A stretch of 64,000 bases of DNA from an uncultured Burkholderiaceae bacterium. Its GTDB lineage: Bacteria; Pseudomonadota; Gammaproteobacteria; Burkholderiales; Burkholderiaceae. The position numbers and the translations under genes were made by a program. Each line of letters starts with the position of its first letter. Positions within the stretch are counted from its first letter, which is position 1. Where the stretch lies: positions 35,068 through 99,067 of the forward strand of contig CALMPB010000156.1 of assembly GCA_937871985.1 (NCBI GenBank). Reading direction: 5' to 3'. Under the pieces are notes generated by a model that worked only from the letters and a program-made list of their open reading frames with translations, ran no database searches and was not told the origin of the DNA. Shown here piece after piece: positions 26,235-35,087 of this stretch.

Positions 26235-26604
26235 TCTTGTCTCCGATGTCTGTCTGTACCTGCGTGCTGTGCTGTTCGGCTGATTCGAGCGAACTGACCA
26301 AACCGCACACTCGCTGCGCAAGGGCGCGGCCTGAAGGCCCGCCGGGCATACACCCAAACGCCGCCGTCGAGGGCGCCTGCGCGCATGCGCCGCCGACAAC
26401 ATGAAACGAGTGTAGGAGTCGCCTGTTTTGACTGTCAACGAAATCGGCCGTTAAGTGCGCATTGCGAACAAACGTCGTGGAAACTCAAAGCCCTTACGGC
26501 ACGCTGAAGCCGCTTGCCAAGGGTTTGCGCTCCGCCTGACAAGGCGTCCATCCAAACGAATTGAATGCACGAACCAAAAGAATGGCACGCGTGAATCCGG
26601 ACCG
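26235..26604. other. Leader and promoter region of the LivJ-type gene
   Basis: 370 bp with no gene. The part 26402-26234 is a long untranslated leader of about 165 nt if the promoter below is right. The rest, 26470-26604, lies between the operator and the IclR stop, and I see nothing notable there. Confidence 0.6.
26409..26469 (-). promoter_or_regulatory. Promoter and IclR-type operator of the LivJ-type gene
   Basis: Minus strand: GTTCGCAATGCGCAC (26469-26455) lies just upstream of TTGACA (26438-26433), 18 bp spacing, then TACACT (26414-26409). About 37 bases of this block match the tphA2 promoter on the other side of the IclR gene with six differences. The 15-mer also resembles the PcaR-type site GTTCGATAATCGCAC as I recall it for IclR-family activators of aromatic catabolism. 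Confidence 0.75.
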
Positions 26605-27441
26605 CTAAAGAATGGACGCCAGCATCCGGCGCGCCCGCTCGAGTTCGGGCAGCAGTTGTTCGATCATATTGTCCAGGCTGCGGCGCGACGTGGCGCTGAC
26701 TATGCTCAGCGCCCCCAGCACGCGGCCGCCGCCGTCGCGGATGGGAACCGCCAGCGAACGCACGCCAAGCTCCAGCTCCTGGTCGCACACGGCATAGCCC
26801 CGCTGCCGCACCTCGTCGAGCAGGGAGGCCAACCCCGGAACGTCCACCCGCGTATGCGGCGTAAGCTGTATCCGCGCCATGCGTTTTAGGCGCAGCAATG
26901 CCTCTTTCTTGGGCAGATCGGCCAGCAGCACGCGGCCCGTGGCCGCGCCATGGGCGGGCAGGCGCGACCCCAGCCCAAGCCCGTTCGACAGGCTGCGCCG
27001 CGTGGTGGCGCGAGCCACGAACACCACGTCGGTGCCGTCCAGCACGGCAAATGAACTGGACTCGCGCGTGCGCTCGCTGATGGCCTCCAGGGTCGGCTGC
27101 ATGGTTCTGGCCAGGGAATTGGATGCCAGGTAAGCATGGCCCAACCGCAAGACGCGGGGCGCCAGGCGGAACAGCTTGCCGTCCCACTCCACATACCCAA
27201 GGCGCTGCAGCGTCAGCAGCGAACGCCGCGCGGACGCACGGGAATGCCCGGTTATCTCGGCAGCCTCGGTAAGGGTCAAGGCCTTGTTCGCAAGGCCGAA
27301 GGCCTCGATGATGGACAAGCCTTTTTCCAGGCCGGCAACGTACTCTTTTTCTTCCTTGCTGCGTTCGGGCGCAGCCGCTTGCCGCATCGAACCGGCGGTC
27401 GATGCCTTTGCGTCATTCTCGTCTTTTCGTACGGTTGCCAT
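26605..27441 (-). CDS. IclR-family regulator (PcaR/PobR type), likely TphR
   Basis: A 278-residue regulator with a variable 30-residue N-terminal extension, a winged helix (LTLTEAAEITGHSRASARRSLLTLQRLGYVEWDGKLF), and a C-terminal IclR effector domain. The latter has SSFAVLDGTDVVFVARA, GRVLLADLPKKEAL and GVRSLAVPIRDGGGRVLGALSI. The spacing and sequence around the HTH are those of the PcaR/PcaU/PobR branch, which activates aromatic acid catabolism genes. It is divergent from tphA2. Repeated operator blocks sit on both flanks of the gene, suggesting that it controls both the dioxygenase operon and the binding protein, and probably itself. Confidence 0.9.
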   Translation of the reverse strand: MATVRKDENDAKASTAGSMRQAAAPERSKEEKEYVAGLEKGLSIIEAFGLANKALTLTEAAEITGHSRASARRSLLTLQRLGYVEWDGKLFRLAPRVLRLGHAYLASNSLARTMQPTLEAISERTRESSSFAVLDGTDVVFVARATTRRSLSNGLGLGSRLPAHGAATGRVLLADLPKKEALLRLKRMARIQLTPHTRVDVPGLASLLDEVRQRGYAVCDQELELGVRSLAVPIRDGGGRVLGALSIVSATSRRSLDNMIEQLLPELERARRMLASIL

Positions 27442-27476
27442 ACGGGCATTATAAGCAGGCCCGAACCAATCAGCTA

Positions 27477-27536
27477 GTTCGCTATGCGCACATTATGGCC
27501 GATTTCTTTGACTGCGCCACGGGGCCTGCCTACACT
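27477..27536 (+). promoter_or_regulatory. Promoter and IclR-type operator of the tphA2A3B operon
   Basis: GTTCGCTATGCGCAC (27477-27491) precedes TTGACT (27508-27513), 17 bp spacing, and TACACT (27531-27536). Compared with the 26409-26469 block, the operator, the following GGCCGATTTC, the -35 box and the -10 box are all shared. The predicted leader to tphA2 is about 115 nt. The site lies 36 bp from the divergent IclR start. Confidence 0.75.
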
Positions 27537-27657
27537 TGTTTCGTACACATTGGTTCCGGCCCGACGCGAAAGCTGGCGCGCATCGGCGCGGCAGCCGGCG
27601 CCGTACCCCGCCGAACCATTGCGATTCCACGCACAGCCATTTCAAGCAGGCCTCGAC

Positions 27658-28914
27658 ATGACCACAGACACCGCGCACGCGACAAGCGCCACGCCCATTC
27701 CCGCATGGGAAGGAGACATCACCCAGATTCCATACTGGGTTTACCGGAACGAAGACGTTCGAAAACTGGAACAGGAAAAGATCTACCAAGGGCCGACCTG
27801 GAACTATCTTTGCCTGGAAGCCGAGATTCCCAAGGCCGGGGACTACCGCAGCACCTTCGTGGGCGAAATGCCCGTTGTCGTAACGCGCAATACCGACGGC
27901 GGAATCCATGCCTTCGAAAACCGCTGCGCCCACCGGGGCGCGCTCATTGCGCTGGAGGACGGCGGCAACGTCAGGAATTTTTCCTGTGTGTACCATGCCT
28001 GGAACTACGACCTGGCCGGCACGCTGCAGGGCGTTGCGTTCCAGCGGGGCGTCAAAGGCAAAGGCGGCATGCCCGACACCTTTTCCAAGGCGGCGCTGGG
28101 CCCGCGCAAGCTGCACATCGCCACCTTTTGCGGCCTGGTCTTCGGCAGCCTGGACGGCAACGCCCCTCCCATCGAAGAATACCTCGGCGACGAAATCGCC
28201 TCCCGCATAAAGCGGGTGCTGCGCAAACCGGTGAAAGTCATCGGCCGCTTCAAGCAGATTCTTCCCAACAACTGGAAGCTGTACTTCGAAAACGTCAAGG
28301 ACAGCTACCACGCCAGCCTCCTGCATGTGTTCTTCACCACCTTCCGCCTGAACCGGCTGTCGCAAAAAGGGGGAGTCATCGTCAGCGAAACCGGCGCGCA
28401 TCACGTCAGCTATTCGGCCATCGATACGCAAGAGGCCTCCAGCGCCGAGTACGAAAGCGAAAAACTGCGCACCGACAAGGAAAACTACCTGCTGGCCGAC
28501 CCCAGCCTGCTGGACGGCGTGGATGAATTCGGCGACGGTGTCACCCTGCAGATACTTTCGGTGTTCCCCGGCTTCGTGCTGCAGCAGATCCGCAACAGCC
28601 TGGCGGTGCGCCAAGTTCTGCCCACCGGCCAGGAAAGCACCGAGCTCAACTGGACCTACCTGGGTTTCGAGGACGACACGCCCGAAATGGACACCATGCG
28701 CCTGAAGCAGGCCAATCTTATCGGCCCCTCGGGATTCGTCTCCATGGAGGACGGGGCGGTGGGCAGCTTCGTGCAGCGCGGCATACGCTGCGCCGATGCG
28801 GAATACAGCGTCGTGCAGATGGGAGGTAGCGGTATCGGCAGCGTCGACTACCGCGCAACGGAAACATCGGTTCGCGGCTTCTGGAAAGCCTACCGCGACC
28901 ACATGGGGTTTTGA
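27658..28914 (+). CDS. tphA2: Terephthalate 1,2-dioxygenase, terminal oxygenase alpha subunit
   Basis: A 418-residue Rieske oxygenase large subunit. The [2Fe-2S] ligands are C90, H92, C110 and H113. The iron site lies in [13 protein letters not shown] with D215, H218 and H223. I recognise close agreement with TphA2 of Comamonas in [43 protein letters not shown] and the C-terminal [13 protein letters not shown]. The enzyme would form 1,2-dihydroxy-3,5-cyclohexadiene-1,4-dicarboxylate from terephthalate. tphA3 and tphB follow directly. The reductase TphA1 is missing from the operon; the protein at 35088 has the right architecture. The ribosome site is weak. Related dicarboxylates remain possible substrates. 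Confidence 0.9.
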   Translation: MTTDTAHATSATPIPAWEGDITQIPYWVYRNEDVRKLEQEKIYQGPTWNYLCLEAEIPKAGDYRSTFVGEMPVVVTRNTDGGIHAFENRCAHRGALIALEDGGNVRNFSCVYHAWNYDLAGTLQGVAFQRGVKGKGGMPDTFSKAALGPRKLHIATFCGLVFGSLDGNAPPIEEYLGDEIASRIKRVLRKPVKVIGRFKQILPNNWKLYFENVKDSYHASLLHVFFTTFRLNRLSQKGGVIVSETGAHHVSYSAIDTQEASSAEYESEKLRTDKENYLLADPSLLDGVDEFGDGVTLQILSVFPGFVLQQIRNSLAVRQVLPTGQESTELNWTYLGFEDDTPEMDTMRLKQANLIGPSGFVSMEDGAVGSFVQRGIRCADAEYSVVQMGGSGIGSVDYRATETSVRGFWKAYRDHMGF

Positions 28915-28915
28915 A

Positions 28916-29386
28916 ATGACAGCAACACGCTACGAAGAACTTAACGCGCTCAACGCCGCCTACGCCTCCTGTATCGACGAAGACAAACTGGAGTCGTGGC
29001 CCGCGTTCTTTACCGACCACTGCCTTTACAAAATCACCACGGCCGAAAACCACGAGGCCGGCCTGCCCGCGGGGATTATCTACGCCGACAGCAAAGGCAT
29101 GCTCACCGACCGGGTCAGCGCCCTGCGCGAAGCCAATGTGTACGAGCGCCAGCGGTACCGCCATATTATCGGCACACCGCACATTACCGGTACCGCGCCC
29201 GATGCGCTGCAGGCCGAAACCCCTTTTCTCGTAACCCGCATCATGCGCGGCGGTAAAATGGATTTGTTCGCCACCGGGAAATATGTGGATCACATCGTGC
29301 GCGACGGCGCAGAGTGGAAGTTGAAGCAACGCATCGTCGTGTGCGACAGCACGAGCTTCGACACCCTGTTGGCCATTCCCCTGTAG
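28916..29386 (+). CDS. tphA3: Terephthalate 1,2-dioxygenase, beta subunit
   Basis: A 156-residue ring-hydroxylating dioxygenase beta subunit (NTF2-like fold) that builds the hexamer with TphA2. Features shared with TphA3 are WPAFFTDHCLYKITTAENH, MLTDRVSALREANVYERQRYRHI and the ending CDSTSFDTLLAIPL. The start is 1 bp after the alpha stop, in frame-shifted order, so translation is coupled. The structural role is inferred from family. Confidence 0.9.
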   Translation: MTATRYEELNALNAAYASCIDEDKLESWPAFFTDHCLYKITTAENHEAGLPAGIIYADSKGMLTDRVSALREANVYERQRYRHIIGTPHITGTAPDALQAETPFLVTRIMRGGKMDLFATGKYVDHIVRDGAEWKLKQRIVVCDSTSFDTLLAIPL

Positions 29387-29411
29387 CGCCCGGCCACGCA
29401 AGATTGCTTCC

Positions 29412-30389
29412 ATGACTGATCGCAAAAGAATTGCCGTCGCCCTGGGCGACCCCAACGGCATCGGCCCTGAAATCGCCGTCAAGGCCGCCGCCCGCTTTGC
29501 CGGTGGTCCGTTGCAGCCCGTGCTCGTCGGCGACGCCTACATCATCCAGGAATACGCGCGGCGCCACGCACCGGATCTGCCCCTGGTCCCGCTGGCGCAG
29601 GCCGAACCCGACGGGCAGACGCTGGTTTACGTGGACGTGCCGGCCCTGGAAAAGTCGAATTTCAAACCCGGCCAGATACTGCCGGAGGCGGGCCGGGCAA
29701 CGGTGGCCTATGTGAAACGCGCCGTGGAGCTCGCGCAGTCGGGGCAAGCGGCAGCGGTGGTCGGCTGCCCGCACTCGGAAACCGCCATCAACCAGGCGGG
29801 CATTGCCTTTTCGGGATACCCCGGGCTTATCGCGCAGCTTACCGGCACGCCTCAGGAAAAGGTGTTCCTGATGCTGGTGGCGGCCGGCCTGCGCATCGCG
29901 CACGTCACGCTGCACGAAAGCGTCAGGACCGCCCTGCAGCGAATCACCCCCAACCTCATTGTCGATGCGGCGCTGGCGGCCGTGGCCGCCGAACAAAAAC
30001 TGGGCAATCCAAATCCCACCCTAGGCGTGTTCGGAATCAACCCGCATGCCGGCGAAAACGGCCTGTTCGGCGACGACGACCACCGCATCACCGAACCCGC
30101 CGTCAGGCAGTTGCGCGCAACAGGCCTGCGCGTGGACGGCCCCACGGGCGCGGATCTTCTGCTTGGGCAGCGCCGGCACGATCTCTACATCGCCATGTTC
30201 CACGACCAGGGCCATATCCCCGTCAAGCTGCTCAGCCCCTTGCGATCCAGCGCGCTGACCATCGGCACGCCCATCCTGTTTTCCAGCGTGGGCCACGGCA
30301 GCGCCTTCGACATTGCCGGCCAAGGCATCGCCGACCCCGTATCGGTGATCGAAACGCTTTCCCTGCTGAACCAGGCAAGGCCCAGCTAA
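29412..30389 (+). CDS. tphB: 1,2-dihydroxy-3,5-cyclohexadiene-1,4-dicarboxylate dehydrogenase (PdxA family)
   Basis: A 325-residue PdxA-fold dehydrogenase. ALGDPNGIGPEIAVKA opens the protein. Blocks characteristic of TphB rather than biosynthetic PdxA are VVGCPHSETAINQAGIAFSGYPGLIAQL, RIAHVTLHESVRTAL, FGINPHAGENGLFG and HDLYIAMFHDQGHIPVKLL. Metal-binding histidines are present in TLHES and FHDQGH. It oxidatively decarboxylates the TphA product to protocatechuate. Its position immediately after tphA3 makes the pathway role strong. Protocatechuate cleavage genes are not in the window. Confidence 0.9.
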   Translation: MTDRKRIAVALGDPNGIGPEIAVKAAARFAGGPLQPVLVGDAYIIQEYARRHAPDLPLVPLAQAEPDGQTLVYVDVPALEKSNFKPGQILPEAGRATVAYVKRAVELAQSGQAAAVVGCPHSETAINQAGIAFSGYPGLIAQLTGTPQEKVFLMLVAAGLRIAHVTLHESVRTALQRITPNLIVDAALAAVAAEQKLGNPNPTLGVFGINPHAGENGLFGDDDHRITEPAVRQLRATGLRVDGPTGADLLLGQRRHDLYIAMFHDQGHIPVKLLSPLRSSALTIGTPILFSSVGHGSAFDIAGQGIADPVSVIETLSLLNQARPS

Positions 30390-30506
30390 GACTGCACAAA
30401 AGCAAGCTCGCGTGAGCTCCCCGCTTTGCATCCGCGCACGGGATCGCGCCGACCCCGCCTCCATCAACATGTCACACCATGAGGCATTGCCGTGCCGGCT
30501 TCTGGA

Positions 30507-32069
30507 TTATTCCGCCATCAGCACGGCTTCCGTTTCATCGCCTTCGGCATCGCCCGGGCTTTCCGCCTTTCGGGTTCGCATCAACCACAGGAAGGGCATG
30601 GACAGCACCGTTACCCACAGCATCAGCCGGAAGTCGTCCAGATAGGCAATGAACGAAGCCTGCCGGGTCAGAAGCCCGTCCAGCGCCGCCAGGCCCGCCC
30701 TGGTATTCAAGTCGAACGCGTGCGTCAGCGCCCCCGGGTGCAGCGCCACGGCGCCGGCCGTTATATAGGCCGCCAGCGAACTATGCACAATGGCCGTATT
30801 GCGCGTCAACAGCGTCTGCATGGCCGAAATGCCGATGCTGCTGCCGATATTGCGCAGCAAGCTGAAAATGGCCGTGCCCTCGGAGCGCAGGTGGCGGGCC
30901 AGCGTGGAAAACGTCATGGTGGTCAGCGGCACGTAGCAAAAGCCCAGCCCCATGCCTTGCAAAAAACCCGGCCACACGACGTCCCATTCCGTAATCTGCG
31001 GGGTATAGCAGGCCATGGCCCATAGCGACAACGCGGTCAAGCCAAAACCGCCGGCAACGATCAGGCGGCTGTCGATCCGGCCCACCAGGCGCCCCGCGAA
31101 CAGCATGGCGAACATCGTGCCGATTCCGGTGGGCGCGGTCACCAGGCCGGTCGTCATCACCGGATACCCCAGCAGGTTTTCCAGCAGGGGCGGCAACAGC
31201 GCCCGCGTCGCGTAAAGCAGCAGCCCAAGCAGAAAATAAAACGCCAGCCCCGTGACGAAATTCCTGTCGCGCATGAGCTTGACGTTGAGAAACGATTTTT
31301 CGCCCGAACTTATCGTGTGCAGAACGAAAAACGTGAACGCGACAACCGTGCAGATTGCCTCCGCGCGAATCTCGATGGAGCCGAACCAGTCCAACTGCTC
31401 GCCCCGATCCAGGAAAAGCTGGAACATGCCGATGGCGATGGCCAGCATGGAAAATCCGAACCAGTCGAACTTCTGGATGAGCTTGGACGTCAGCTCGTGC
31501 ACGTAGCGGTACACGCCCAGGAACGACAGCACCCCGACCGGAAGATTGATCAGGAACACCCAGCGCCAGCTTACGTTGTCGGTCAGGTATCCACCCAGGG
31601 TGGGCCCCAGTATGGGCCCGAGCATGACGCCCATGCCCCACACCGCCATGGCCCGGGCGTGGCGCTCGGGCGGATTGATGTCCAGCATCACCGCCTGCGA
31701 AAGCGGCACCAGCGCCGCCCCGAACACCCCTTGCAAAAGGCGGGCCAGAACGATCTCCAGCAGGTTTCCGGAAATTCCGCACAGCAGCGAACTGATGGTG
31801 AAGCCCGCGATGGAAACCATGAATATCGTCTTGCGCCCATAGCGGCCCGAAAGCCAACCCGTGACCGGTGTGGCAATGGCCGCCGCCACGATGTACGAGG
31901 TCAGCACCCACATGATCTGGTCCTGCGACGCCGAAAGGCTGCCCGCCATATGGGGCAGCGCCACATTGGCGATGGTGCTGTCCAGCGTCTGCATGATGGT
32001 CGCCAGCATGATGGACAAGGTCACCATGAAACGATTCAGTTCGGGGGGAGACTCGCTATTGTCGACCAC
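30507..32069 (-). CDS. EmrB/QacA-type drug exporter (MFS, DHA2 family, 14 helices)
   Basis: About 520 residues with 14 predicted membrane helices. The motifs are RFMVTLSIMLATIMQTLDSTIANVALP in helix 1, the loop GWLSGRYGRKTIF, and motif C GPILGPTLGGYL. I place the start at the GTG at 32069, which has GGAAA upstream and leaves the operator-like repeat at 32093-32110 outside the gene; the frame is open to an ATG at 32126. No EmrA-type membrane-fusion partner is adjacent. It lies downstream of a MarR gene on the same strand and shares its operator motif. It is convergent with tphB, so it probably does not belong to that operon. Confidence 0.88.
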   Translation of the reverse strand: MVDNSESPPELNRFMVTLSIMLATIMQTLDSTIANVALPHMAGSLSASQDQIMWVLTSYIVAAAIATPVTGWLSGRYGRKTIFMVSIAGFTISSLLCGISGNLLEIVLARLLQGVFGAALVPLSQAVMLDINPPERHARAMAVWGMGVMLGPILGPTLGGYLTDNVSWRWVFLINLPVGVLSFLGVYRYVHELTSKLIQKFDWFGFSMLAIAIGMFQLFLDRGEQLDWFGSIEIRAEAICTVVAFTFFVLHTISSGEKSFLNVKLMRDRNFVTGLAFYFLLGLLLYATRALLPPLLENLLGYPVMTTGLVTAPTGIGTMFAMLFAGRLVGRIDSRLIVAGGFGLTALSLWAMACYTPQITEWDVVWPGFLQGMGLGFCYVPLTTMTFSTLARHLRSEGTAIFSLLRNIGSSIGISAMQTLLTRNTAIVHSSLAAYITAGAVALHPGALTHAFDLNTRAGLAALDGLLTRQASFIAYLDDFRLMLWVTVLSMPFLWLMRTRKAESPGDAEGDETEAVLMAE

Positions 32070-32092
32070 AGTATTTCCAGTCCCGCAAATAA

Positions 32093-32110
32093 TGATAACG
32101 CCCGTTACTA
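32093..32110. promoter_or_regulatory. Probable MarR operator of the exporter gene
   Basis: TGATAAC-GCCC-GTTACTA has the same right arm and spacer length as the perfect repeat ahead of the MarR gene; the left arm differs at two positions. It lies 24 bp upstream of the exporter GTG. Confidence 0.55.
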
Positions 32111-32205
32111 TTTGAGCGAACCTCATCCATCAATAAAACAAAAGACCGCCTCAGGGCCAGTCAACACTTGTCAACGCGATCTTCTCGACAAGCATTAACA
32201 GTGTC

Positions 32206-32706
32206 CTAATCCAGCCTGTCCAGCAGCTTTCTCAGCAAGCGCTCGAGCTCGTCCACCTCTTGCGTTTCGAACTCTTGCAAAGCTTGCTTGACGTACGCTC
32301 CGCGCGAAGGCAAAAGCGTTTCCACAAATTTCGCGCCTTTGGGCGTCATCTTCAGCAATACCTGGCGCCGGTCGTTGCTGTCGGCCGCCCGCCGTACAAA
32401 ACCATGCCGCTGCAGCTCGCGCGCCACCCGTGTGCTGTTGGTGCGCGACGAATTCATGAATACGCTCAGTTCCGACGGTTTCAGGCAGCGATCGGGGCTG
32501 GCGTAGATGACCACCAACGACGTCCACAGCGTGGCGTTCAGGCCATGCTCTTTGAACGGCGCATCCATATAGTCGTTAAGCCGCAGCGCCACATGCTGGA
32601 ACAGCCGCAGGATGACCGATTCGCGCATCAGGCCGCGCGAAGATATCCGCTGCGACAAGCTCTGCATGGCCTGCTCGAACGACTGGAAGGAAGAGGGTTT
32701 GTCCAT
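32206..32706 (-). CDS. MarR-family regulator
   Basis: About 166 residues with the winged-helix core KPSELSVFMNSSRTNSTRVARELQRHGFVRRAADSNDRRQVLLKMTPKG, where the DxRxxxxxLT-type wing reads SNDRRQVLLKMT. The ATG at 32706 is chosen because a GTG at 32751 would place the operator inside the gene; no clear ribosome site is present, so the message may be nearly leaderless. It is the probable repressor of itself and of the EmrB-like exporter 137 bp downstream, through the GTTACTA repeats. Confidence 0.87.
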   Translation of the reverse strand: MDKPSSFQSFEQAMQSLSQRISSRGLMRESVILRLFQHVALRLNDYMDAPFKEHGLNATLWTSLVVIYASPDRCLKPSELSVFMNSSRTNSTRVARELQRHGFVRRAADSNDRRQVLLKMTPKGAKFVETLLPSRGAYVKQALQEFETQEVDELERLLRKLLDRLD

Positions 32707-32707
32707 A

Positions 32708-32725
32708 TAGTAACGTATGTTACTA
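32708..32725. promoter_or_regulatory. MarR autoregulatory operator
   Basis: TAGTAAC-GTAT-GTTACTA is a perfect 7-bp inverted repeat with a 4-nt spacer, immediately before the MarR start codon. It is the typical 16-20-bp size for a MarR dimer. Confidence 0.68.
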
Positions 32726-32863
32726 CTCTTGCCCGCCCCGAGGAAATCCACGAAGAAAGCAAGCCGTTTACTTGCAGCAACAAGCTGAAATGCCTGCTAG
32801 CACCCTCTGCCAGCATGCATGTTACTAAGAAGAAAGACATAGCCAGCTCGAGAACCGCAACCG

Positions 32864-33901
32864 ATGCCCACACCCAGAAGCCGTTTCAGCACAGCCATGG
32901 ATACCGCCAGGGTGGCGGCATGCTTCATGGTGGTCACGCTGCATACGGCCGCGACCCATTTCAGCATCTTCGACGAACAATGGTGGGCCAGCAACTTCTA
33001 TGATTCGCTGGCGCGCAGTTGCGTGCCGCTGTTCCTGATGATTACCGGGGTGCTGTTATTGGGCAAACGCGAAACCCTGCCCGCCTTCATCTCCAAGCGT
33101 TTTGCACGCATTCTGCCGCCGCTGGTGTTCTGGTCGCTGTTCTACATGGCCTGGAATACCTGGCGCGGCGAACGCTACGGCCCCTGGTACGGTTGGCTCG
33201 AAGCCATCATCCACGGGCCCGTTGCATTCCATCTCTGGTATTTGTACGCCATTATCGGCATCTACCTGTTCGTGCCTTTTCTGCGCAGCATATGGAATGC
33301 CGCACAGACCAGAGAAAAAATCTGCTACCTCGCCCTTTGGGCGACCGCATCGGCCTGGCCGACCCTGGGAGCCGCGCTGGACCTGGACACCCAACTGCTG
33401 CAGACCTACGGGCTGGATACCTTCGTCGGACTGGCCGGCTACCTGTTCCTGGGCGCCTACGTGCACGAAGCCTGGCTTCGCCAGGAAAACAAGCGCCGCT
33501 ACTGGTGTGTTTCCTTAGGACTGTTCATGGTGTTCGGCGCCCTGACCATGTTTGCCACCTATGCCCATTCCCGACATATCGGCAGGCCCAGCACCTTGTT
33601 CTACGAATACCTTTCCCCCTTCGTCATGGCCTCCGCCATCTGCGCCTTCAACGTCCTGTACGGAATCGGCGTCAAAGCCCGCGCCTACGCCGGGCCGCTG
33701 CAGGCCCTGTCGGCATGCACGCTGGGCATCTACTGCCTGCATGTTTTCGTCCTGAGGGAGGTCGATGACGCCCTGCAAGGCCTGAACCTGGCCGGATCGC
33801 CCTGGTGGTCGATCCCCGCCACCGCCGCCGGCGTGTTCGGCCTTTCGCTAGGCGCAATCATGCTGCTGCGGCGAATCAAGGCGTTCGAGCTGGTGACTTG
33901 A
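32864..33901 (+). CDS. Acyltransferase-3 family membrane protein
   Basis: A 345-residue protein with about ten hydrophobic segments. The AT3 signature R-x10-H is visible early as RVAACFMVVTLHTAATHF. Further typical pieces are FISKRFARILPPLVFWSLFY and FHLWYLYAIIGIYLFVPFL. Family members O-acetylate exported polysaccharides, antigens or small molecules at the inner membrane (WecH, OafA). No polysaccharide genes are adjacent, so the acceptor is unknown. It is divergent from the MarR gene. Confidence 0.85.
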   Translation: MPTPRSRFSTAMDTARVAACFMVVTLHTAATHFSIFDEQWWASNFYDSLARSCVPLFLMITGVLLLGKRETLPAFISKRFARILPPLVFWSLFYMAWNTWRGERYGPWYGWLEAIIHGPVAFHLWYLYAIIGIYLFVPFLRSIWNAAQTREKICYLALWATASAWPTLGAALDLDTQLLQTYGLDTFVGLAGYLFLGAYVHEAWLRQENKRRYWCVSLGLFMVFGALTMFATYAHSRHIGRPSTLFYEYLSPFVMASAICAFNVLYGIGVKARAYAGPLQALSACTLGIYCLHVFVLREVDDALQGLNLAGSPWWSIPATAAGVFGLSLGAIMLLRRIKAFELVT

Positions 33902-34009
33902 GCGGCGGGGCGGGCCGGCGACGCCAGCCGAAGCCATTGCAATAGTTCCGCGGTTGTGGAAAATGAGTGATAAATTACGTCCGTTGCCACGACAGCAGGC
34001 TCATCGACT

Positions 34010-34960
34010 ATGAATATAAGAACGGTTGACCTGAATCTATTTCTCGTTTTCCGCGCCATTTACATGACGCGCAATGTCACCAAGGCGGGACATTCCGTCA
34101 GCATGACGCAATCGGCGGTCAGCAATGCACTGAAGCGTTTGCGCGAGCGGTTCAACGACCCGCTGTTCGTCCGCACTCCCGACGGCATGGCGCCAACGGC
34201 ACTGGCCGATGAATTGATCGGCCTGGTGGAAGAGGGCTTGGGCAAGCTGACCCAGGCCATAGAAAAAGCGCAGTGGTTCAATGCCTCGACATCCGACAGG
34301 CTTTTCCGGATCGCCATCAACGATATTGGACAGTTGGTCCTGTTGCCGGGCTTTTTAAAACCCGCCCGCGAAGCGGCGCCGTTTGCCCGCTTCGAAACCG
34401 TGGGGGCCTCCAACGCCGAAGAAGCCCGAACGCTATTGCTGGAGGGCAAAGTCGACATCGCCATAGGCAGTTGGCTACCCATGGGGCCTGGCTTCCATGA
34501 GCAGGTGCTGTGCAAAGAAACCTTCGTCGCCCTGGTGGGCAAACAGCATGGCATCGAATCGGACGCCTTTACTTATGAAGAATACCTGGGCTCCCAGCAT
34601 GTTACCTATCGACCCAGCGGCGCCAGCGATGCCGCGTTGCAAGACACCCTGTTTCAGAAGGGAATCCATGCCGAGCGCGATGTCGTGCTGACGATGGCGC
34701 ACGCGCTTGGGGCGGCCGACGTCGCGGCGGCCTCCAATCTGGTGTTGTCCCTGCCGGCCCGGCTGGCGGGGACAATACTCTCCTCGCGCCTGGATCTGCG
34801 TATGGTGCGCCTGCCGTTCCAGGTCGGGCCATTTCCAGTCTGGCAGCAATGGCACGAGCGCTTCAATGAAGACGCCGCCAATCGATGGCTGCGCGAACTC
34901 ACATACGAAGCATTCCTGAAGGCCCCCATGCCGGACGGACTGACCATATTCGGCAACTGA
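34010..34960 (+). CDS. LysR-family regulator, NahR/NagR/DntR-like
   Basis: A 316-residue LysR protein. The N-terminal HTH includes DLNLFLVFRAIYMTRNVTKAGHSVSMTQSAVSNALKRLRERFNDPLFVRTPDGM, where the VRTPDGMAPT stretch is typical of the NahR/NodD-like branch. The C-terminal periplasmic-binding-like domain would sense an aromatic acid. A NahR-type box (ATTCA-N6-TGAT) lies 25 bp after its stop and upstream of the reductase operon on the same strand, so it is the probable activator of that operon. Confidence 0.9.
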   Translation: MNIRTVDLNLFLVFRAIYMTRNVTKAGHSVSMTQSAVSNALKRLRERFNDPLFVRTPDGMAPTALADELIGLVEEGLGKLTQAIEKAQWFNASTSDRLFRIAINDIGQLVLLPGFLKPAREAAPFARFETVGASNAEEARTLLLEGKVDIAIGSWLPMGPGFHEQVLCKETFVALVGKQHGIESDAFTYEEYLGSQHVTYRPSGASDAALQDTLFQKGIHAERDVVLTMAHALGAADVAAASNLVLSLPARLAGTILSSRLDLRMVRLPFQVGPFPVWQQWHERFNEDAANRWLRELTYEAFLKAPMPDGLTIFGN

Positions 34961-34984
34961 TCCGCACGGCCGAATCCACCGCTT

Positions 34985-34999
34985 ATTCATAAAACTGAT
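34985..34999 (+). promoter_or_regulatory. NahR-type LysR binding box
   Basis: ATTCATAAAACTGAT fits the ATTCA-N6-TGAT pattern known for NahR-type LysR regulators. It lies about 90 bp upstream of the reductase start, a normal activator position. The identification rests on pattern and on the class of the adjacent regulator. Confidence 0.6.
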
Positions 35000-35087
35000 A
35001 ATCCGTATCACGACAATTTGTTGGCGCTAATTGCCGCGTCTCCGTATTCTTCGCCGATAAGGCCAAAACATCGGGGACAGTGGAAAC

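Noticed and set aside
32810..32827. A lone GTTACTA half site at 32821 near the acyltransferase gene
   Set aside because: The opposite arm at the right spacing does not match the MarR motif, so it is probably chance.
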